Notes: generated from the sequence alone by a model not told the origin. A stretch of 64,000 nucleotides of DNA from Kitasatospora sp. MAA4 (GCF_029893355.1 NZ_JARZAI010000014.1:62001-126000); one strand, 5' to 3'. Shown: positions 35,785-44,763, counted from the first letter of the stretch. Program-made: numbers and translations.

Positions 35785-36960
35785 TCAGGACTTCTTCTTC
35801 GGCCGCTGACCGCTCTGCGGCTGACCGCCCTGCTGGGGGCCCCGCTTCGCCGATCCGCTGCCCTGCTTGGCCGCCGGGCGCTTGGTGCCGGACGAGGACG
35901 CGGTCTTGCCCGCTCCCTGCGCCGAGGGCACGGCGTCCTCGGGAGCCTCGTCCTGCGGTTCCTCGTCCTTGGACAGGCCGACCTTGGCGCCGGTGTGCAC
36001 CTGCTGGCGCTGCGACTTGGTCTGCTTGCGCGGCTGCTGGCGACGGACCTGCACCGACTCCGCGACGGCGGCCGCGGCCTGCTGCTGCGCAGCGGCCTTG
36101 CCCCCGCCGAAGAGGCCGAACACGCCGGCGCCCTTGATCACGGTGCCGTCCGGGTTCAACCGGCCGGCCGCCTTCAGGCGGGCCTGACGCTCGTCCCAGG
36201 CCTTGCTGCCCGGCGTCGGGTTGTTGTGGATGACGACCAGCTGCTGACCCATCGACCAGACGTTGGTGGTCAGCCAGTAGACCAGCACACCGACCGGGAA
36301 GTTGATGCCCATGATCGCGAACATGAACGGGAAGACGTACATCAGCATCTTCTGCTGCTGCATGAACGGCGTCTTGACCGTGAGGTCCATGTTCTTGGTC
36401 ATCAGCTGGCGCTGGGTGATGAACTGCGACAGCGACATCAGGACGATCATCACGCCCGTGACGACCTTGACGCTGACCTCGCCGCTGTTCACGAAGGTCG
36501 CCGACAGCGGCGCACCGAAGATGTGCGCGCTGTGGGCACTGGCCAGCACGCTGCCCTTGATGACGCCGATCGGCTGGTTGTGCGCGACATGGCTCAGCAC
36601 GCCGTAGAGAGCCGTGAAGAACGGCATCTGCACCAGGATCGGAAGGCAGCTCGAGAAGGGGTTGGTACCCGCCTCCTTGTAGAGCTTCATCATCTCTTCG
36701 GACTGGCGCTGCTTGTCGTTCTTGTAGCGCTCCTGGATGGCCTTCATCTTCGGCTGGATAGCCTGCATGGCCCGGGTCGACTTGATCTGCTTCACGAAGA
36801 GCGGGATCAGGCAGATCCGGATCACAACGACCATCGAGGCGATGGCCAGACCCCAGGCCCAACCGCTGTCGGCCGGGAAGACGTGGCTGTACAGCGAGTG
36901 GAACTGGACGATGATCCAGGACACAGCGGTGTACAGGGGATTCAGGAAGGACCAGGTCAC
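35785..36960 (-). CDS. yidC: Membrane protein insertase YidC
   Basis: 391 residues from a GTG three bases after the yidD stop. Short Gram-positive-type YidC without the large periplasmic domain: helix at 9-24, the conserved Arg-containing helix after 35 (ASMVVVIRICLIPLFVKQIK), the coiled cytoplasmic hairpin with RYKNDKQRQSEEMMKLYKE, then helices around 105-130, 170-190 and 215-245. A 130-residue basic, Gln/Lys-rich tail ends in KKKS and may contact the ribosome. It inserts membrane proteins with or without SecYEG. Confidence 0.96.
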   Translation of the reverse strand: MTWSFLNPLYTAVSWIIVQFHSLYSHVFPADSGWAWGLAIASMVVVIRICLIPLFVKQIKSTRAMQAIQPKMKAIQERYKNDKQRQSEEMMKLYKEAGTNPFSSCLPILVQMPFFTALYGVLSHVAHNQPIGVIKGSVLASAHSAHIFGAPLSATFVNSGEVSVKVVTGVMIVLMSLSQFITQRQLMTKNMDLTVKTPFMQQQKMLMYVFPFMFAIMGINFPVGVLVYWLTTNVWSMGQQLVVIHNNPTPGSKAWDERQARLKAAGRLNPDGTVIKGAGVFGLFGGGKAAAQQQAAAAVAESVQVRRQQPRKQTKSQRQQVHTGAKVGLSKDEEPQDEAPEDAVPSAQGAGKTASSSGTKRPAAKQGSGSAKRGPQQGGQPQSGQRPKKKS

Positions 36961-36963
36961 CGG

Positions 36964-37365
36964 TCAGACTCCTTGGGCATTGGGCTTGGTCGTCAGGCTT
37001 GCGGACATCGGGCCTACCGACGTCTGACCAGCAGCCGTCGAGCCTGTGGTGACCGGTTCGTCGGACGGGGAGCCTGCGGGCTCCGGGCGCACGGCGGTGC
37101 CGGTCCTGGGCTGCACCAGGGCGCGGAGCCGCTGGTGCCAAACGGGACGCTTGCGCGGCGGTACGTGGTCCACACCGCCGGGGGACCAGGGGTTGCAGCG
37201 CAGGATGCGCCACGCGGTGAGAGCACTGCCCTTCACGGCGCCGTGCACCCGCACGGCGTCGTACCCGTAGTGCGAGCACGACGGGTAATAACGACAGACC
37301 GGACCGAGCAGTGGACTGATCGTCCACTGGTAGGCCCTGATCAGTCCCATCAGCAGGTACTTCAT
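36964..37365 (-). CDS. yidD: Membrane protein insertion efficiency factor YidD
   Basis: 133 residues; its ATG overlaps the rnpA stop by four bases. The family core is in the first 75 residues: MKYLLMGLIRAYQWTISPL, CRYYPSCSHYGYDAV and WRILRCNPWSPGGVD, with three conserved Cys. The C-terminal 55 residues are a disordered extension. Peripheral membrane factor that assists YidC; the rnpA-yidD-yidC coupling is ancient. Confidence 0.95.
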   Translation of the reverse strand: MKYLLMGLIRAYQWTISPLLGPVCRYYPSCSHYGYDAVRVHGAVKGSALTAWRILRCNPWSPGGVDHVPPRKRPVWHQRLRALVQPRTGTAVRPEPAGSPSDEPVTTGSTAAGQTSVGPMSASLTTKPNAQGV

Positions 37366-37796
37366 CGCCCTGATCCTGTCGCCGGGACCCCTGAGGGGCC
37401 GGGCTCCGTGCGGAGCAACCGCCGAAGCGCCGCATCCAGGTCATGTTCAAGATCCAGGTACGAAGCCGCCCCAGCCGGGGGCAACGCGCGTACCACTATC
37501 AGGCTACCTGCGGGAAACTGCGCCAGACGGTCCCGGACAAGGTGACGCAGGCGACGCTTCACGACGTTGCGCACCACGGCCGGTCCGACCGCCTTGCTCA
37601 CGACGAAACCCGCACGCGCCGAGGGTGTCCCCTCGGCGACGTGCGGGTGGGAGTCGCTGTCCCCGGCGACCTGCGCCGCAGGCTCGTCCTCTCGTCTGAG
37701 ATGGACGACCAGAAGCGGCCGGCCGGCCCGGCGTCCGCGTTTGACCGCGGTCGCGAAGTCCTGGCGCCGCCGCAGCCGATTCTCGGGGGGCAGCAC
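37362..37796 (-). CDS. rnpA: Ribonuclease P protein component
   Basis: 144 residues from GTG 37796. N-terminal LPPENRLRRRQDFATAVKRG and the RNR helix in VVRNVVKRRLRHLVRDRL are diagnostic. An inserted acidic loop of about 20 residues (GDSDSHPHVAEGTP) lies in the middle. The protein assists the RNase P RNA in 5' processing of tRNA precursors. An upstream extension of 17 codons has no support. Second gene of rpmH-rnpA-yidD-yidC-jag. Confidence 0.95.
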   Translation of the reverse strand: MLPPENRLRRRQDFATAVKRGRRAGRPLLVVHLRREDEPAAQVAGDSDSHPHVAEGTPSARAGFVVSKAVGPAVVRNVVKRRLRHLVRDRLAQFPAGSLIVVRALPPAGAASYLDLEHDLDAALRRLLRTEPGPSGVPATGSGR

Positions 37797-37815
37797 TGGA
37801 GACCCTGGACGCGGA

Positions 37816-37953
37816 TCAGGCGGAGATGTTGGTGCGGCCCTTGGCACGGCGGGTCGCCAGGATGGCGCGGCCGGCGCGGGTACGCATCCGCAGCCGGAAG
37901 CCGTGGGTCTTGGCGCGACGACGGTTGTTCGGCTGGAAGGTGCGCTTGCTCAC
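37816..37953 (-). CDS. rpmH: 50S ribosomal protein L34
   Basis: 45 residues from GTG 37953, with AGGAG seven bases upstream. SKRTFQPNNRRRAKTHGFR and the Arg-rich remainder are the universal L34 sequence. The surrounding 189-codon frame is open by chance only. Transcribed away from dnaA. Confidence 0.97.
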   Translation of the reverse strand: MSKRTFQPNNRRRAKTHGFRLRMRTRAGRAILATRRAKGRTNISA

Positions 37954-38387
37954 TCGGGGGCTCCTGGGGTGAATCGTAGGATGACGAATCGCAGCTTGGC
38001 CGTCACCGTGCGTCCGCGTGATCTCCCCTTCAGGACTGGGAAATCCGACCCGAAACCCCAGGTCTGCTGGGGTAAGAGGCAATCCACGGCGCCCGTGCTG
38101 CGCGCCTTCTGGAAGCGGGGTGACCCGCGGACATGCGGCAGCGGCCATCGACAACTCGACCTGGTTACGGTACGCGGGACGAGGGTCGAGGGTCAAACCG
38201 GCTTCGTTCGGAGAGTCCCGGCGGGACTCCCACAGGGCGCTCGTACACAGCCTGTGGACAACAACTTGTATCAGCTCTGTCCGCTGACTACCGTTGCAGG
38301 ACTTGTCTGGTTTGTTCATCCACCCGAACAGACACCCGATCCTGACCCAGGACCTCCCCGTTCGGGGGAACGAGAAAGCGTGCACCA
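37954..38387. promoter_or_regulatory. rpmH-dnaA divergent regulatory region with one DnaA box
   Basis: 434 bases with no gene. Besides the rpmH promoter it contains one perfect DnaA box (TTGTCCACA on the minus strand, 38253-38261), 127 bases before the dnaA start. A DnaA box there fits autoregulation of dnaA, as described for S. coelicolor and S. lividans. No secure dnaA -35/-10 pair identified. Confidence 0.7.
38167..38196 (-). promoter_or_regulatory. Probable rpmH promoter
   Basis: On the minus strand TTGACC (38196-38191) and TACCGT (38172-38167) are separated by 18 bases, a good match to the housekeeping sigma consensus TTGAC-TAnnnT. The transcript would have a leader of about 200 bases before rpmH. 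Confidence 0.55.
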
Positions 38388-40517
38388 GTGGCTGATGTCA
38401 ACAGCGATCTCGCCCCCGCCTGGGCGAAGGTCGTCGAGCGGCTGGTCAACGACACCTCGGTCGGTGACAAGGACAAACTCTGGGTGCAGCGCACCCAGCC
38501 GATGTGGATGATGCACGACACCGCCCTGCTGGCGGCACCCAACGAGTGGGCCAAGCAGGTGCTGGAGGGCAGGCTGCTGCCGCAGCTGACCGACGGCCTG
38601 AGCCAGCAGTTCGGCCGCCCGGTACGGATCGCCGTCATGGTGGACGCCAACGCAGCGCCGCCGAGCCCCTCCCCCGCTGCCGCGGCCGAGCCCCCTGCGG
38701 CGCAGCCGGAGCCGGTCGACGAGCCGTCCGGATGGACCGCCGGCCCCGCCGAGGGGTACCCGCAGCAGTCCGCCCCGACGTTCGGGCGCGGCCGGTACGA
38801 CACCGCCGGCTACGACCAGCGGCCCGCGCCCTACGCCGAGCGACCCGAGCAGGCCGAGCGGCCGGAGAGCGCCGAGCGTTCCGAGTGGAGCGGTCAGGGC
38901 GAGAGCTGGGAGCGCCAGGGCGGCTACCCGGCGCGGCCCTACCAGGAGCAGCAGTACCCCGAGCCCCAGCAGTACGGCGACCAGCCGTACCAGGACCGCC
39001 CCTACCAGGAGCGGCCGCCGCAGTACGGCGAGCCGCACCAGTACCGGCAGTGGACCGGGCGGGAGAGCGAGAACCTCCAGGAGCAGCCCCCCGAGCAGCA
39101 CCCGGGCGGCGGGCCCCAGCAGTCCCCCCAGCTCTCCCCCGGGCAGCGGCCCGGGCCCGGCGACCCGGCGCAGGGCGACCTGTTCGGCGGCGCGTACGAC
39201 TCGACCGGCGAGGAGCGGGCCAGGTCCGGCCTGCGTCAGCCGCCGGGTGCGGGCCAGCGCGGCCAGCTGGGCGGTCGGCCCACCGGTAACGCGCCGCAGG
39301 ACCGCGGTCAGCTGATGCCCGAGCCCGGCCGGCCCGGCGGTGTGCCGGCGATTCGCCCGGGCGCCGAGGTGGACCGCCCCGGTGCGCCGAACCTGCCCGA
39401 GCGGGTAGCCGACCGCACCCCGGTGCCCGGCGTGCCCGCGCCGCCCGGCGCACCTCCGGCCGGCGGCTCGCGCAAGGACGAGCCGGCCGCCCGCCTCAAC
39501 CCCAAGTACCTCTTCGACACCTTCGTCATCGGCGCCAGCAACCGCTTCGCGCACGCGGCGGCGGTCGCGGTCGCCGAGGCCCCCGCCAAGGCGTACAACC
39601 CGCTGTTCATCTACGGCGAGTCGGGCCTGGGCAAGACCCACCTGCTGCACGCCATCGGGCACTACTCGCGCAGCCTCTTCCCCGGAACGCGGGTGCGGTA
39701 CGTGAGCTCGGAGGAGTTCACCAACGAGTTCATCAACTCGATCCGGGACGGCAAGGCGGACGCGTTCCGCAAGCGCTACCGGGACATGGACATCCTGCTG
39801 GTCGACGACATCCAGTTCCTGGCGAGCAAGGAGTCGACGCAGGAGGAGTTCTTCCACACGTTCAACACCCTGCACAACGCCAACAAGCAGATCGTGCTCT
39901 CCTCGGACCGGCCGCCCAAGCAGCTGATCACCCTGGAGGACCGGCTCCGCAACCGCTTCGAGTGGGGGCTGATCACCGACGTCACCCCGCCGGAGCTGGA
40001 GACCCGGATCGCGATCCTGCGCAAGAAGGCGATCCAGGAACAACTCAATGCCCCGGCCGACGTGTTGGAGTTCATCGCCTCCCGAATCACCCGGAACATC
40101 CGGGAGTTGGAGGGCGCGCTGATCCGGGTCACCGCCTTCGCCAATCTCAACCGGGCCCCCGTGGACCTGGAGTTGGCCGGCATCGTGCTGAAGGACCTCA
40201 TCCCCGGTGGGGGCGAGGACGCCGGTCCGGAGATCACCGCGCAGGTCATCATGCAGCAGACCGCCGCGTACTTCGGGCTGAGCGTGGAGGACCTCTGCGG
40301 ATCCTCGCGCAGTCGGGTGCTGGTGACGGCCCGCCAGATCGCGATGTACCTCTGCCGGGAACTGACCGACCTCTCGCTGCCGAAGATCGGCGCGCAGTTC
40401 GGCGGCCGCGACCACACCACCGTGATGCACGCGGACCGCAAGATCCGCTCGCTGATGGCCGAGCGCCGGTCCATCTACAACCAGGTCACCGAGCTGACCA
40501 ACCGCATCAAGAGCTAG
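38388..40517 (+). CDS. dnaA: Chromosomal replication initiator DnaA
   Basis: 709 residues from GTG 38388. Domain I is residues 1-85 (AWAKVVERLVNDTS ... WAKQVLEGRLLPQLTDGL). Domain II is exceptionally long, about 90-365, rich in Pro, Gln, Tyr and Arg, as known only from streptomycetes and relatives. Domain III AAA+ starts near 370 (LNPKYLFDTFVIGASNRFAH) with Walker A GESGLGKTH near 410 and Walker B LLVDDIQFL. Domain IV holds the DnaA signature with GGRDHTTVMHADRKI near 675. It binds the oriC boxes and opens DNA. The wording of domain I (SDLAPAWAKVVERLV) departs from what I recall of Streptomyces and may point to Kitasatospora-like relatives. Confidence 0.98.
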   Translation: MADVNSDLAPAWAKVVERLVNDTSVGDKDKLWVQRTQPMWMMHDTALLAAPNEWAKQVLEGRLLPQLTDGLSQQFGRPVRIAVMVDANAAPPSPSPAAAAEPPAAQPEPVDEPSGWTAGPAEGYPQQSAPTFGRGRYDTAGYDQRPAPYAERPEQAERPESAERSEWSGQGESWERQGGYPARPYQEQQYPEPQQYGDQPYQDRPYQERPPQYGEPHQYRQWTGRESENLQEQPPEQHPGGGPQQSPQLSPGQRPGPGDPAQGDLFGGAYDSTGEERARSGLRQPPGAGQRGQLGGRPTGNAPQDRGQLMPEPGRPGGVPAIRPGAEVDRPGAPNLPERVADRTPVPGVPAPPGAPPAGGSRKDEPAARLNPKYLFDTFVIGASNRFAHAAAVAVAEAPAKAYNPLFIYGESGLGKTHLLHAIGHYSRSLFPGTRVRYVSSEEFTNEFINSIRDGKADAFRKRYRDMDILLVDDIQFLASKESTQEEFFHTFNTLHNANKQIVLSSDRPPKQLITLEDRLRNRFEWGLITDVTPPELETRIAILRKKAIQEQLNAPADVLEFIASRITRNIRELEGALIRVTAFANLNRAPVDLELAGIVLKDLIPGGGEDAGPEITAQVIMQQTAAYFGLSVEDLCGSSRSRVLVTARQIAMYLCRELTDLSLPKIGAQFGGRDHTTVMHADRKIRSLMAERRSIYNQVTELTNRIKS

Positions 40518-40545
40518 CCCAGGGCGGCCTGTTGGGGCCTTCGCA

Positions 40546-40581
40546 GGGGTACCGGGACCGAACCGTCCGGGTACCCCTTTT
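40546..40581 (+). terminator. dnaA terminator
   Basis: GGGGTACCGGGAC pairs with GTCCGGGTACCCC with one mismatch around a CGAACC loop and is followed by TTTT. It marks the left edge of oriC. Confidence 0.85.
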
Positions 40582-41457
40582 CGGCGTTCCCCGGCGGGTG
40601 TGAATCCCGCCGGGGCGGGGAATGCTCGGGACAGTTGACGCTCCGCCAGTCTCCGCCGTCTCCGGCCGCTTTCGTACATCCGTGCATGGAATCGAACAGT
40701 GTGAGCCGAACGGCCGACTGTCCACAGGAACGGGTGCTTTTCCCCGTCCACAGTGTGGAGAGCCCGGAGTTATCCCGAATTCCTCCACAGGCACCCTGCC
40801 GTTACGCTCTTCGGCGCAGGTCAGCCCCCTGTGGACTTGTGCACAACAGTTATCCACAGGGTGTGGACAGTTGGTGGCCCGTCAGACCGCCCGCAGGGTT
40901 GTCCACTGGCTGTCCCCAGGCTGGGGCAGGTTATCCCCAGGTTCTCCACAGCGGTATCCACTGTTCGACAACGTGCAGGCTCTGTTCATCACCAGGTGTG
41001 AAAGCCGTCACGAGATGTTGACCGTGGCCCGTGGATAACCCGTCCATGATCTGGGGACGGCGCTGGGGATAACCTGTGGATACCCAACGTGCCCTGTGGG
41101 TAACGCTCCGTTGTCCACAGTGGCACCTGGTTATCCACCGGCTGCGTCCACACCCACTGTGGACAAAAAACAGGGTCTGACCTGCGGAAACGGGGTTATC
41201 CACGGTATCCACAGCCCCTACTACTACCACTACACCTATAGACCAGTTGACTCGGAAAACAGTGGGGCGGGCCGAAATCTGTGGACAACCCGGGACCGAC
41301 ATTTGTTCGGCTTGCTTCCGCCCGTCTGCCCCGTCTGTCCGTGGAGTAGGTCAGACTGTCCTTCGGCACCTGGAACCAGCGTGGCTCGCCCCGCTGACAA
41401 GTGCCGGTCAGACGATCAAGATCAGAAGCGACAGCAGGATCCAGGAGGCGGTTACCG
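40582..41457. other. oriC: Chromosomal replication origin oriC
   Basis: Non-coding dnaA-dnaN gap densely filled with DnaA boxes. Perfect boxes: 40850-40858 (+), 41111-41119 (+), 41158-41166 (-), 41280-41288 (-). One-mismatch boxes: 40718, 40837, 40862, 40899, 40931, 40942, 41030, 41064, 41075, 41095, 41131, 41196 and 41205 (start positions), in both orientations. That makes 17, close to the 19 reported for S. lividans oriC. No long A+T-rich stretch is present, as in other streptomycetes. The only AT-leaning, trinucleotide-patterned segment is 41218-41238, right after the tandem boxes 41196/41205. Bidirectional replication should start here. Confidence 0.97.
41196..41238. other. Candidate DnaA-trio unwinding element in oriC
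   Basis: Two abutting DnaA boxes (TTATCCACG 41196-41204, GTATCCACA 41205-41213) are followed by a GC block (GCCCC) and then by seven trinucleotides at 41218-41238. Read 3'-5' on the complementary strand five of the seven are GAT. This order, box-box-GC-(GAT)n on the bottom strand, is the arrangement described for the Bacillus subtilis basal origin unwinding system. Assignment is by pattern only. Confidence 0.6.
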
Positions 41458-42588
41458 GTGAAGTTCCGGGTGGAGCGTGACGTCCTCGCGGAGGCGGTGG
41501 CCTGGGCAGCCCGCAGCCTCCCGGCGAGGCCGCCGGTGCCGGTGCTGGCCGGCCTGCTGCTGACGGCGCAGGAGGGCTCCCTGGCCCTCTCCGGTTTCGA
41601 CTACGAGGTCTCGGCCCGGGTCGAGCTGGAGGCGGACGTCGAGGAGTCGGGCACCGTGCTGGTCTCCGGCCGGCTGCTCAACGACATCTCGCGCAACCTT
41701 CCCAACAGGCCTGTGGAGATCTCCACCGACGGCCAGCGGGTCAGCGTGGTCTGCGGCACCTCGCGGTTCACCCTGCCGACCCTGCCCGTCGACGAGTACC
41801 CCGCCCTGCCGCAGATGCCCACCGCGACCGGCACGGTCTCCGGTGAGGTCTTCGCCTCGGCGGTCAGCCAGGCCGCGGTGGCCGCCGGCCGCGACGACAC
41901 CCTCCCGGTGCTCACCGGCGTCCGGGTCGAGATCGAGGGCGACCGGATCACCCTGGCCGCCACCGACCGCTACCGCTTCGCCGTCCGCGAGCTGCTCTGG
42001 AAGCCCGAGCAGCCGGACATCTCGGCGGTCGCGCTGGTCCCGGCCAAGACCCTGCAGGACATCGCCAAGTCGCTGGGCAGCGGCGACACGGTCTCCATCG
42101 CGCTCGCCTCGGGCGGTGCGGGCGAGGGCCTGATCGGCTTCGAGGGCGCCGGCCGGCGGACCACCACCCGCCTGCTGGAGGGCGAGTTCCCGAAGTTCCG
42201 CAGCCTCTTCCCGACCGAGTTCAACGCGATCGCCGCGATCCAGACCCAGCCGTTCCTGGAGGCGCTCAAGCGCGTCTCGCTGGTCGCCGAGCGCAACACC
42301 CCGGTCCGGCTCAACTTCGAGCAGGGCGTGCTGACCCTGGAGGCCGGCTCGGGCGACGACGCCCAGGCCACCGAGCGGATCGACGCGGACCTGGAAGGCG
42401 ACGACATCTCGATCGCCTTCAACCCGGGCTACCTGGAGGAGGGCCTGAAGGCCATCGACTCCGCCTACGCCCAGCTGGCCTTCACCACCTCCACCAAGCC
42501 GGCCCTGCTCAGCGGCAAGGCCGCGGTGGACTCCGAGGCGGACGAGGCCTACCAGTACCTGATCATGCCGGTGCGGCTCTCCGGCTGA
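41458..42588 (+). CDS. dnaN: DNA polymerase III beta sliding clamp
   Basis: 376 residues from GTG 41458, with AGGAGG nine bases upstream. Three beta-clamp domains; conserved stretches are ERDVLAEAVAWAARSLPARP, TDRYRFAVREL and the C-terminal YLIMPVRLSG tip that forms part of the peptide-binding pocket. Dimeric ring that tethers polymerases to DNA. An open frame begins 19 codons earlier inside oriC without a ribosome binding site. Confidence 0.98.
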   Translation: MKFRVERDVLAEAVAWAARSLPARPPVPVLAGLLLTAQEGSLALSGFDYEVSARVELEADVEESGTVLVSGRLLNDISRNLPNRPVEISTDGQRVSVVCGTSRFTLPTLPVDEYPALPQMPTATGTVSGEVFASAVSQAAVAAGRDDTLPVLTGVRVEIEGDRITLAATDRYRFAVRELLWKPEQPDISAVALVPAKTLQDIAKSLGSGDTVSIALASGGAGEGLIGFEGAGRRTTTRLLEGEFPKFRSLFPTEFNAIAAIQTQPFLEALKRVSLVAERNTPVRLNFEQGVLTLEAGSGDDAQATERIDADLEGDDISIAFNPGYLEEGLKAIDSAYAQLAFTTSTKPALLSGKAAVDSEADEAYQYLIMPVRLSG

Positions 42589-42606
42589 GGCCGCGACTCG
42601 ACGCAG

Positions 42607-42650
42607 CGCGGGGTGTCCACAGGCTGGGAGCAGCCTGTGGACACCCCGCG
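42607..42650 (+). terminator. dnaN terminator containing paired DnaA-like boxes
   Basis: A perfect 19-bp stem (CGCGGGGTGTCCACAGGCT and its complement) with a GGGAGC loop. Each arm contains GTGTCCACA (42613-42621 and, inverted, 42636-42644), one mismatch from a DnaA box, so the site may bind DnaA as well as end the dnaN transcript. Confidence 0.8.
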
Positions 42651-42717
42651 GCGTAGGCTCTCCAGGCGCGGCAACGGCGCCGCCGTCAGGCACGACACCA
42701 CCAGGTAAGGACTTGTC

Positions 42718-43593
42718 ATGGAGCTCGGCCTCATCGGTCTCGGCAAGATGGGCGGCAACATGCGTGAGCGCATCCGCCGCGCCGGCCACACCGTCATCGG
42801 CTACGACCGCAACCCCGACCTTGCCGACGTCGCCGGCCTGCAGGAGCTCGTGACCCGGCTTCAGGGCCCGCGCGTGGTCTGGGTGATGGTCCCGGCCGGT
42901 GCGCCGACCCAGGCGACCGTGGAGGAGCTGGCCGAGCTGCTCTCCCCCGGCGACGTGGTCGTCGACGGCGGCAACTCCCGCTGGACGGACGACATCAAGC
43001 ACGCCGAGCTGCTGGCCGCCAAGGGCATCGGCTTCGTCGACTGCGGCGTCTCCGGCGGCGTCTGGGGCCTGCAGAACGGCTACGCGCTGATGTACGGCGG
43101 CGCGGCTGAGGACGTGGCGAAGGTCCAGCCGATCCTGGACGCCCTCAAGCCCGAGGGCGACTTCGGCGCGGTGCACGCGGGCAGGGTCGGCGCCGGCCAC
43201 TTCGCGAAGATGGTCCACAACGGCATCGAGTACGCGATGATGCAGGCCTTCGCCGAGGGCTGGGAGCTGCTGGAGGCCGTCCCCGAGGTCACCGACGTGC
43301 GCGAGGTCTTCCGCAGCTGGCAGGAAGGCACCGTCATCAAGTCCTGGCTGCTCGACCTCTCGGTCCGGGCGCTGGACGACGACGAGCACCTGGAGAAGCT
43401 CAAGGGCTGGGCCGCCGACTCCGGCGAGGGCCGCTGGACGGTGGAGGCCGCGATCGACCACGCGGTGCCGCTGCCGGCCATCACCGCCTCGCTCTTCGCC
43501 CGGTTCTCCTCCCGCCAGGACGACTCCCCGCAGATGAAGATGATCGCCGCGCTGCGCAACCAGTTCGGCGGCCACGCGGTCGAGTCCAAGTAA
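42718..43593 (+). CDS. gnd: 6-phosphogluconate dehydrogenase, short decarboxylating type
   Basis: 291 residues, the short bacterial form. NAD(P)-binding start ELGLIGLGKMGGNM, substrate motifs VVDGGNSRWTDD and GFVDCGVSGGVWGLQNG, and the catalytic Lys/Asn segment AGHFAKMVHNGIEYAMMQ. It oxidises 6-phosphogluconate to ribulose-5-phosphate; cofactor preference cannot be read with certainty. Located between dnaN and recF as in S. coelicolor. Confidence 0.93.
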   Translation: MELGLIGLGKMGGNMRERIRRAGHTVIGYDRNPDLADVAGLQELVTRLQGPRVVWVMVPAGAPTQATVEELAELLSPGDVVVDGGNSRWTDDIKHAELLAAKGIGFVDCGVSGGVWGLQNGYALMYGGAAEDVAKVQPILDALKPEGDFGAVHAGRVGAGHFAKMVHNGIEYAMMQAFAEGWELLEAVPEVTDVREVFRSWQEGTVIKSWLLDLSVRALDDDEHLEKLKGWAADSGEGRWTVEAAIDHAVPLPAITASLFARFSSRQDDSPQMKMIAALRNQFGGHAVESK

Positions 43594-43635
43594 CGATCCC
43601 CGGATCCCCGCAGAAGGCGAGCGCAGTCCACACCC

Positions 43636-44763
43636 ATGCATGTCGCGCATCTGTCGCTCGCCGACTTCCGTTCGTACGCCCGGGTCGAGGTGCCCCTCGA
43701 CCCGGGCGTCTCGGCGTTCGTGGGGCCCAACGGCCAGGGCAAGACGAACCTGGTCGAGGCGATCGGCTACGTCTCCACGCTGGGCAGCCACCGGGTGGCC
43801 ACCGACGCGCCGCTGATCCGGCTGGGCGCGGAGCGGGCGGTGGTCCGCTGCTCGGTGGCCGACCGGGCCAGGACCACCCTGGTGGAGCTGGAGATCACCG
43901 CGGGCAAGGCCAACCGGGCCCGGATCAACCGCTCGGACAACGTCCGGCCCAAGGACGTGCTCGGCCTGCTGCGGACCGTCCTGTTCGCCCCCGAGGACCT
44001 GTCGCTGGTCAAGGGCGACCCGGGTGAGCGCCGGCGGTTCCTGGACGAGCTGCTGACCGCCCGTGCTCCGCGGCTGGCGGGCGTCCGGCAGGACTACGAG
44101 CGGGTCCTCAAGCAGCGCAACGCGCTGCTCAAGACCGCGGCCATGGCCCGCCGGGCCGGTGGCGGCAAGGGTGCCGACCTCTCCACCCTGGAGGTCTGGG
44201 ACGGCCACCTGGCGCGGGCCGGCGCCGAGCTGACGGCCTTCCGGGTCCGGCTGGTGGACGCGCTGCAGCCGCTGGTGGCGCAGGCGTACGAGCAGCTCGC
44301 GCCGGGCGGCGGGCCGACTCTGCTGGAGTACCGGTCCTCCTTCGAGGGCGCCCTGCCGGGCAGCCGCGAGGAGGCCTACCAGCAGCTGCTGGAGGCCCTT
44401 CAGGCCGCCCGCAAGCAGGAGACCGAGCGCGGGCTGACCCTGGTGGGACCGCACCGCGACGAACTCGGGCTCAAGCTCGGCGCGCTGCCGGCCAAGGGCT
44501 ACGCGAGCCACGGGGAGTCCTGGTCGTACGCGCTGGCGCTGCGGCTGGCCTCGTACGAGCTGCTGCGTGCGGACGGCGGCGAGCCGGTGCTGATCCTGGA
44601 CGACGTCTTCGCCGAGCTGGACGCCCGGCGCCGCGACCGGCTGGCCGAGCTGGTGGCCGGCGGCGAGCAGGTGCTGGTGACCGCGGCGGTGCCCGAGGAC
44701 GTGCCGAAGGCGCTGCACGGCGCGCGGTACGCGGTGGCCGGCGGCGCCGTCGACCGGCTCTGA
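43636..44763 (+). CDS. recF: DNA replication and repair protein RecF
   Basis: 375 residues. SMC-like ATPase with Walker A FVGPNGQGKTNLVEAIGY at about 30-42, signature-like GPHRDELGLKL and Walker B EPVLILDDVFAELDARRR. It loads RecA at gaps together with RecO and RecR. ATG 43636 follows the gnd stop by 42 bases, so it is likely in the same operon. Confidence 0.97.
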   Translation: MHVAHLSLADFRSYARVEVPLDPGVSAFVGPNGQGKTNLVEAIGYVSTLGSHRVATDAPLIRLGAERAVVRCSVADRARTTLVELEITAGKANRARINRSDNVRPKDVLGLLRTVLFAPEDLSLVKGDPGERRRFLDELLTARAPRLAGVRQDYERVLKQRNALLKTAAMARRAGGGKGADLSTLEVWDGHLARAGAELTAFRVRLVDALQPLVAQAYEQLAPGGGPTLLEYRSSFEGALPGSREEAYQQLLEALQAARKQETERGLTLVGPHRDELGLKLGALPAKGYASHGESWSYALALRLASYELLRADGGEPVLILDDVFAELDARRRDRLAELVAGGEQVLVTAAVPEDVPKALHGARYAVAGGAVDRL

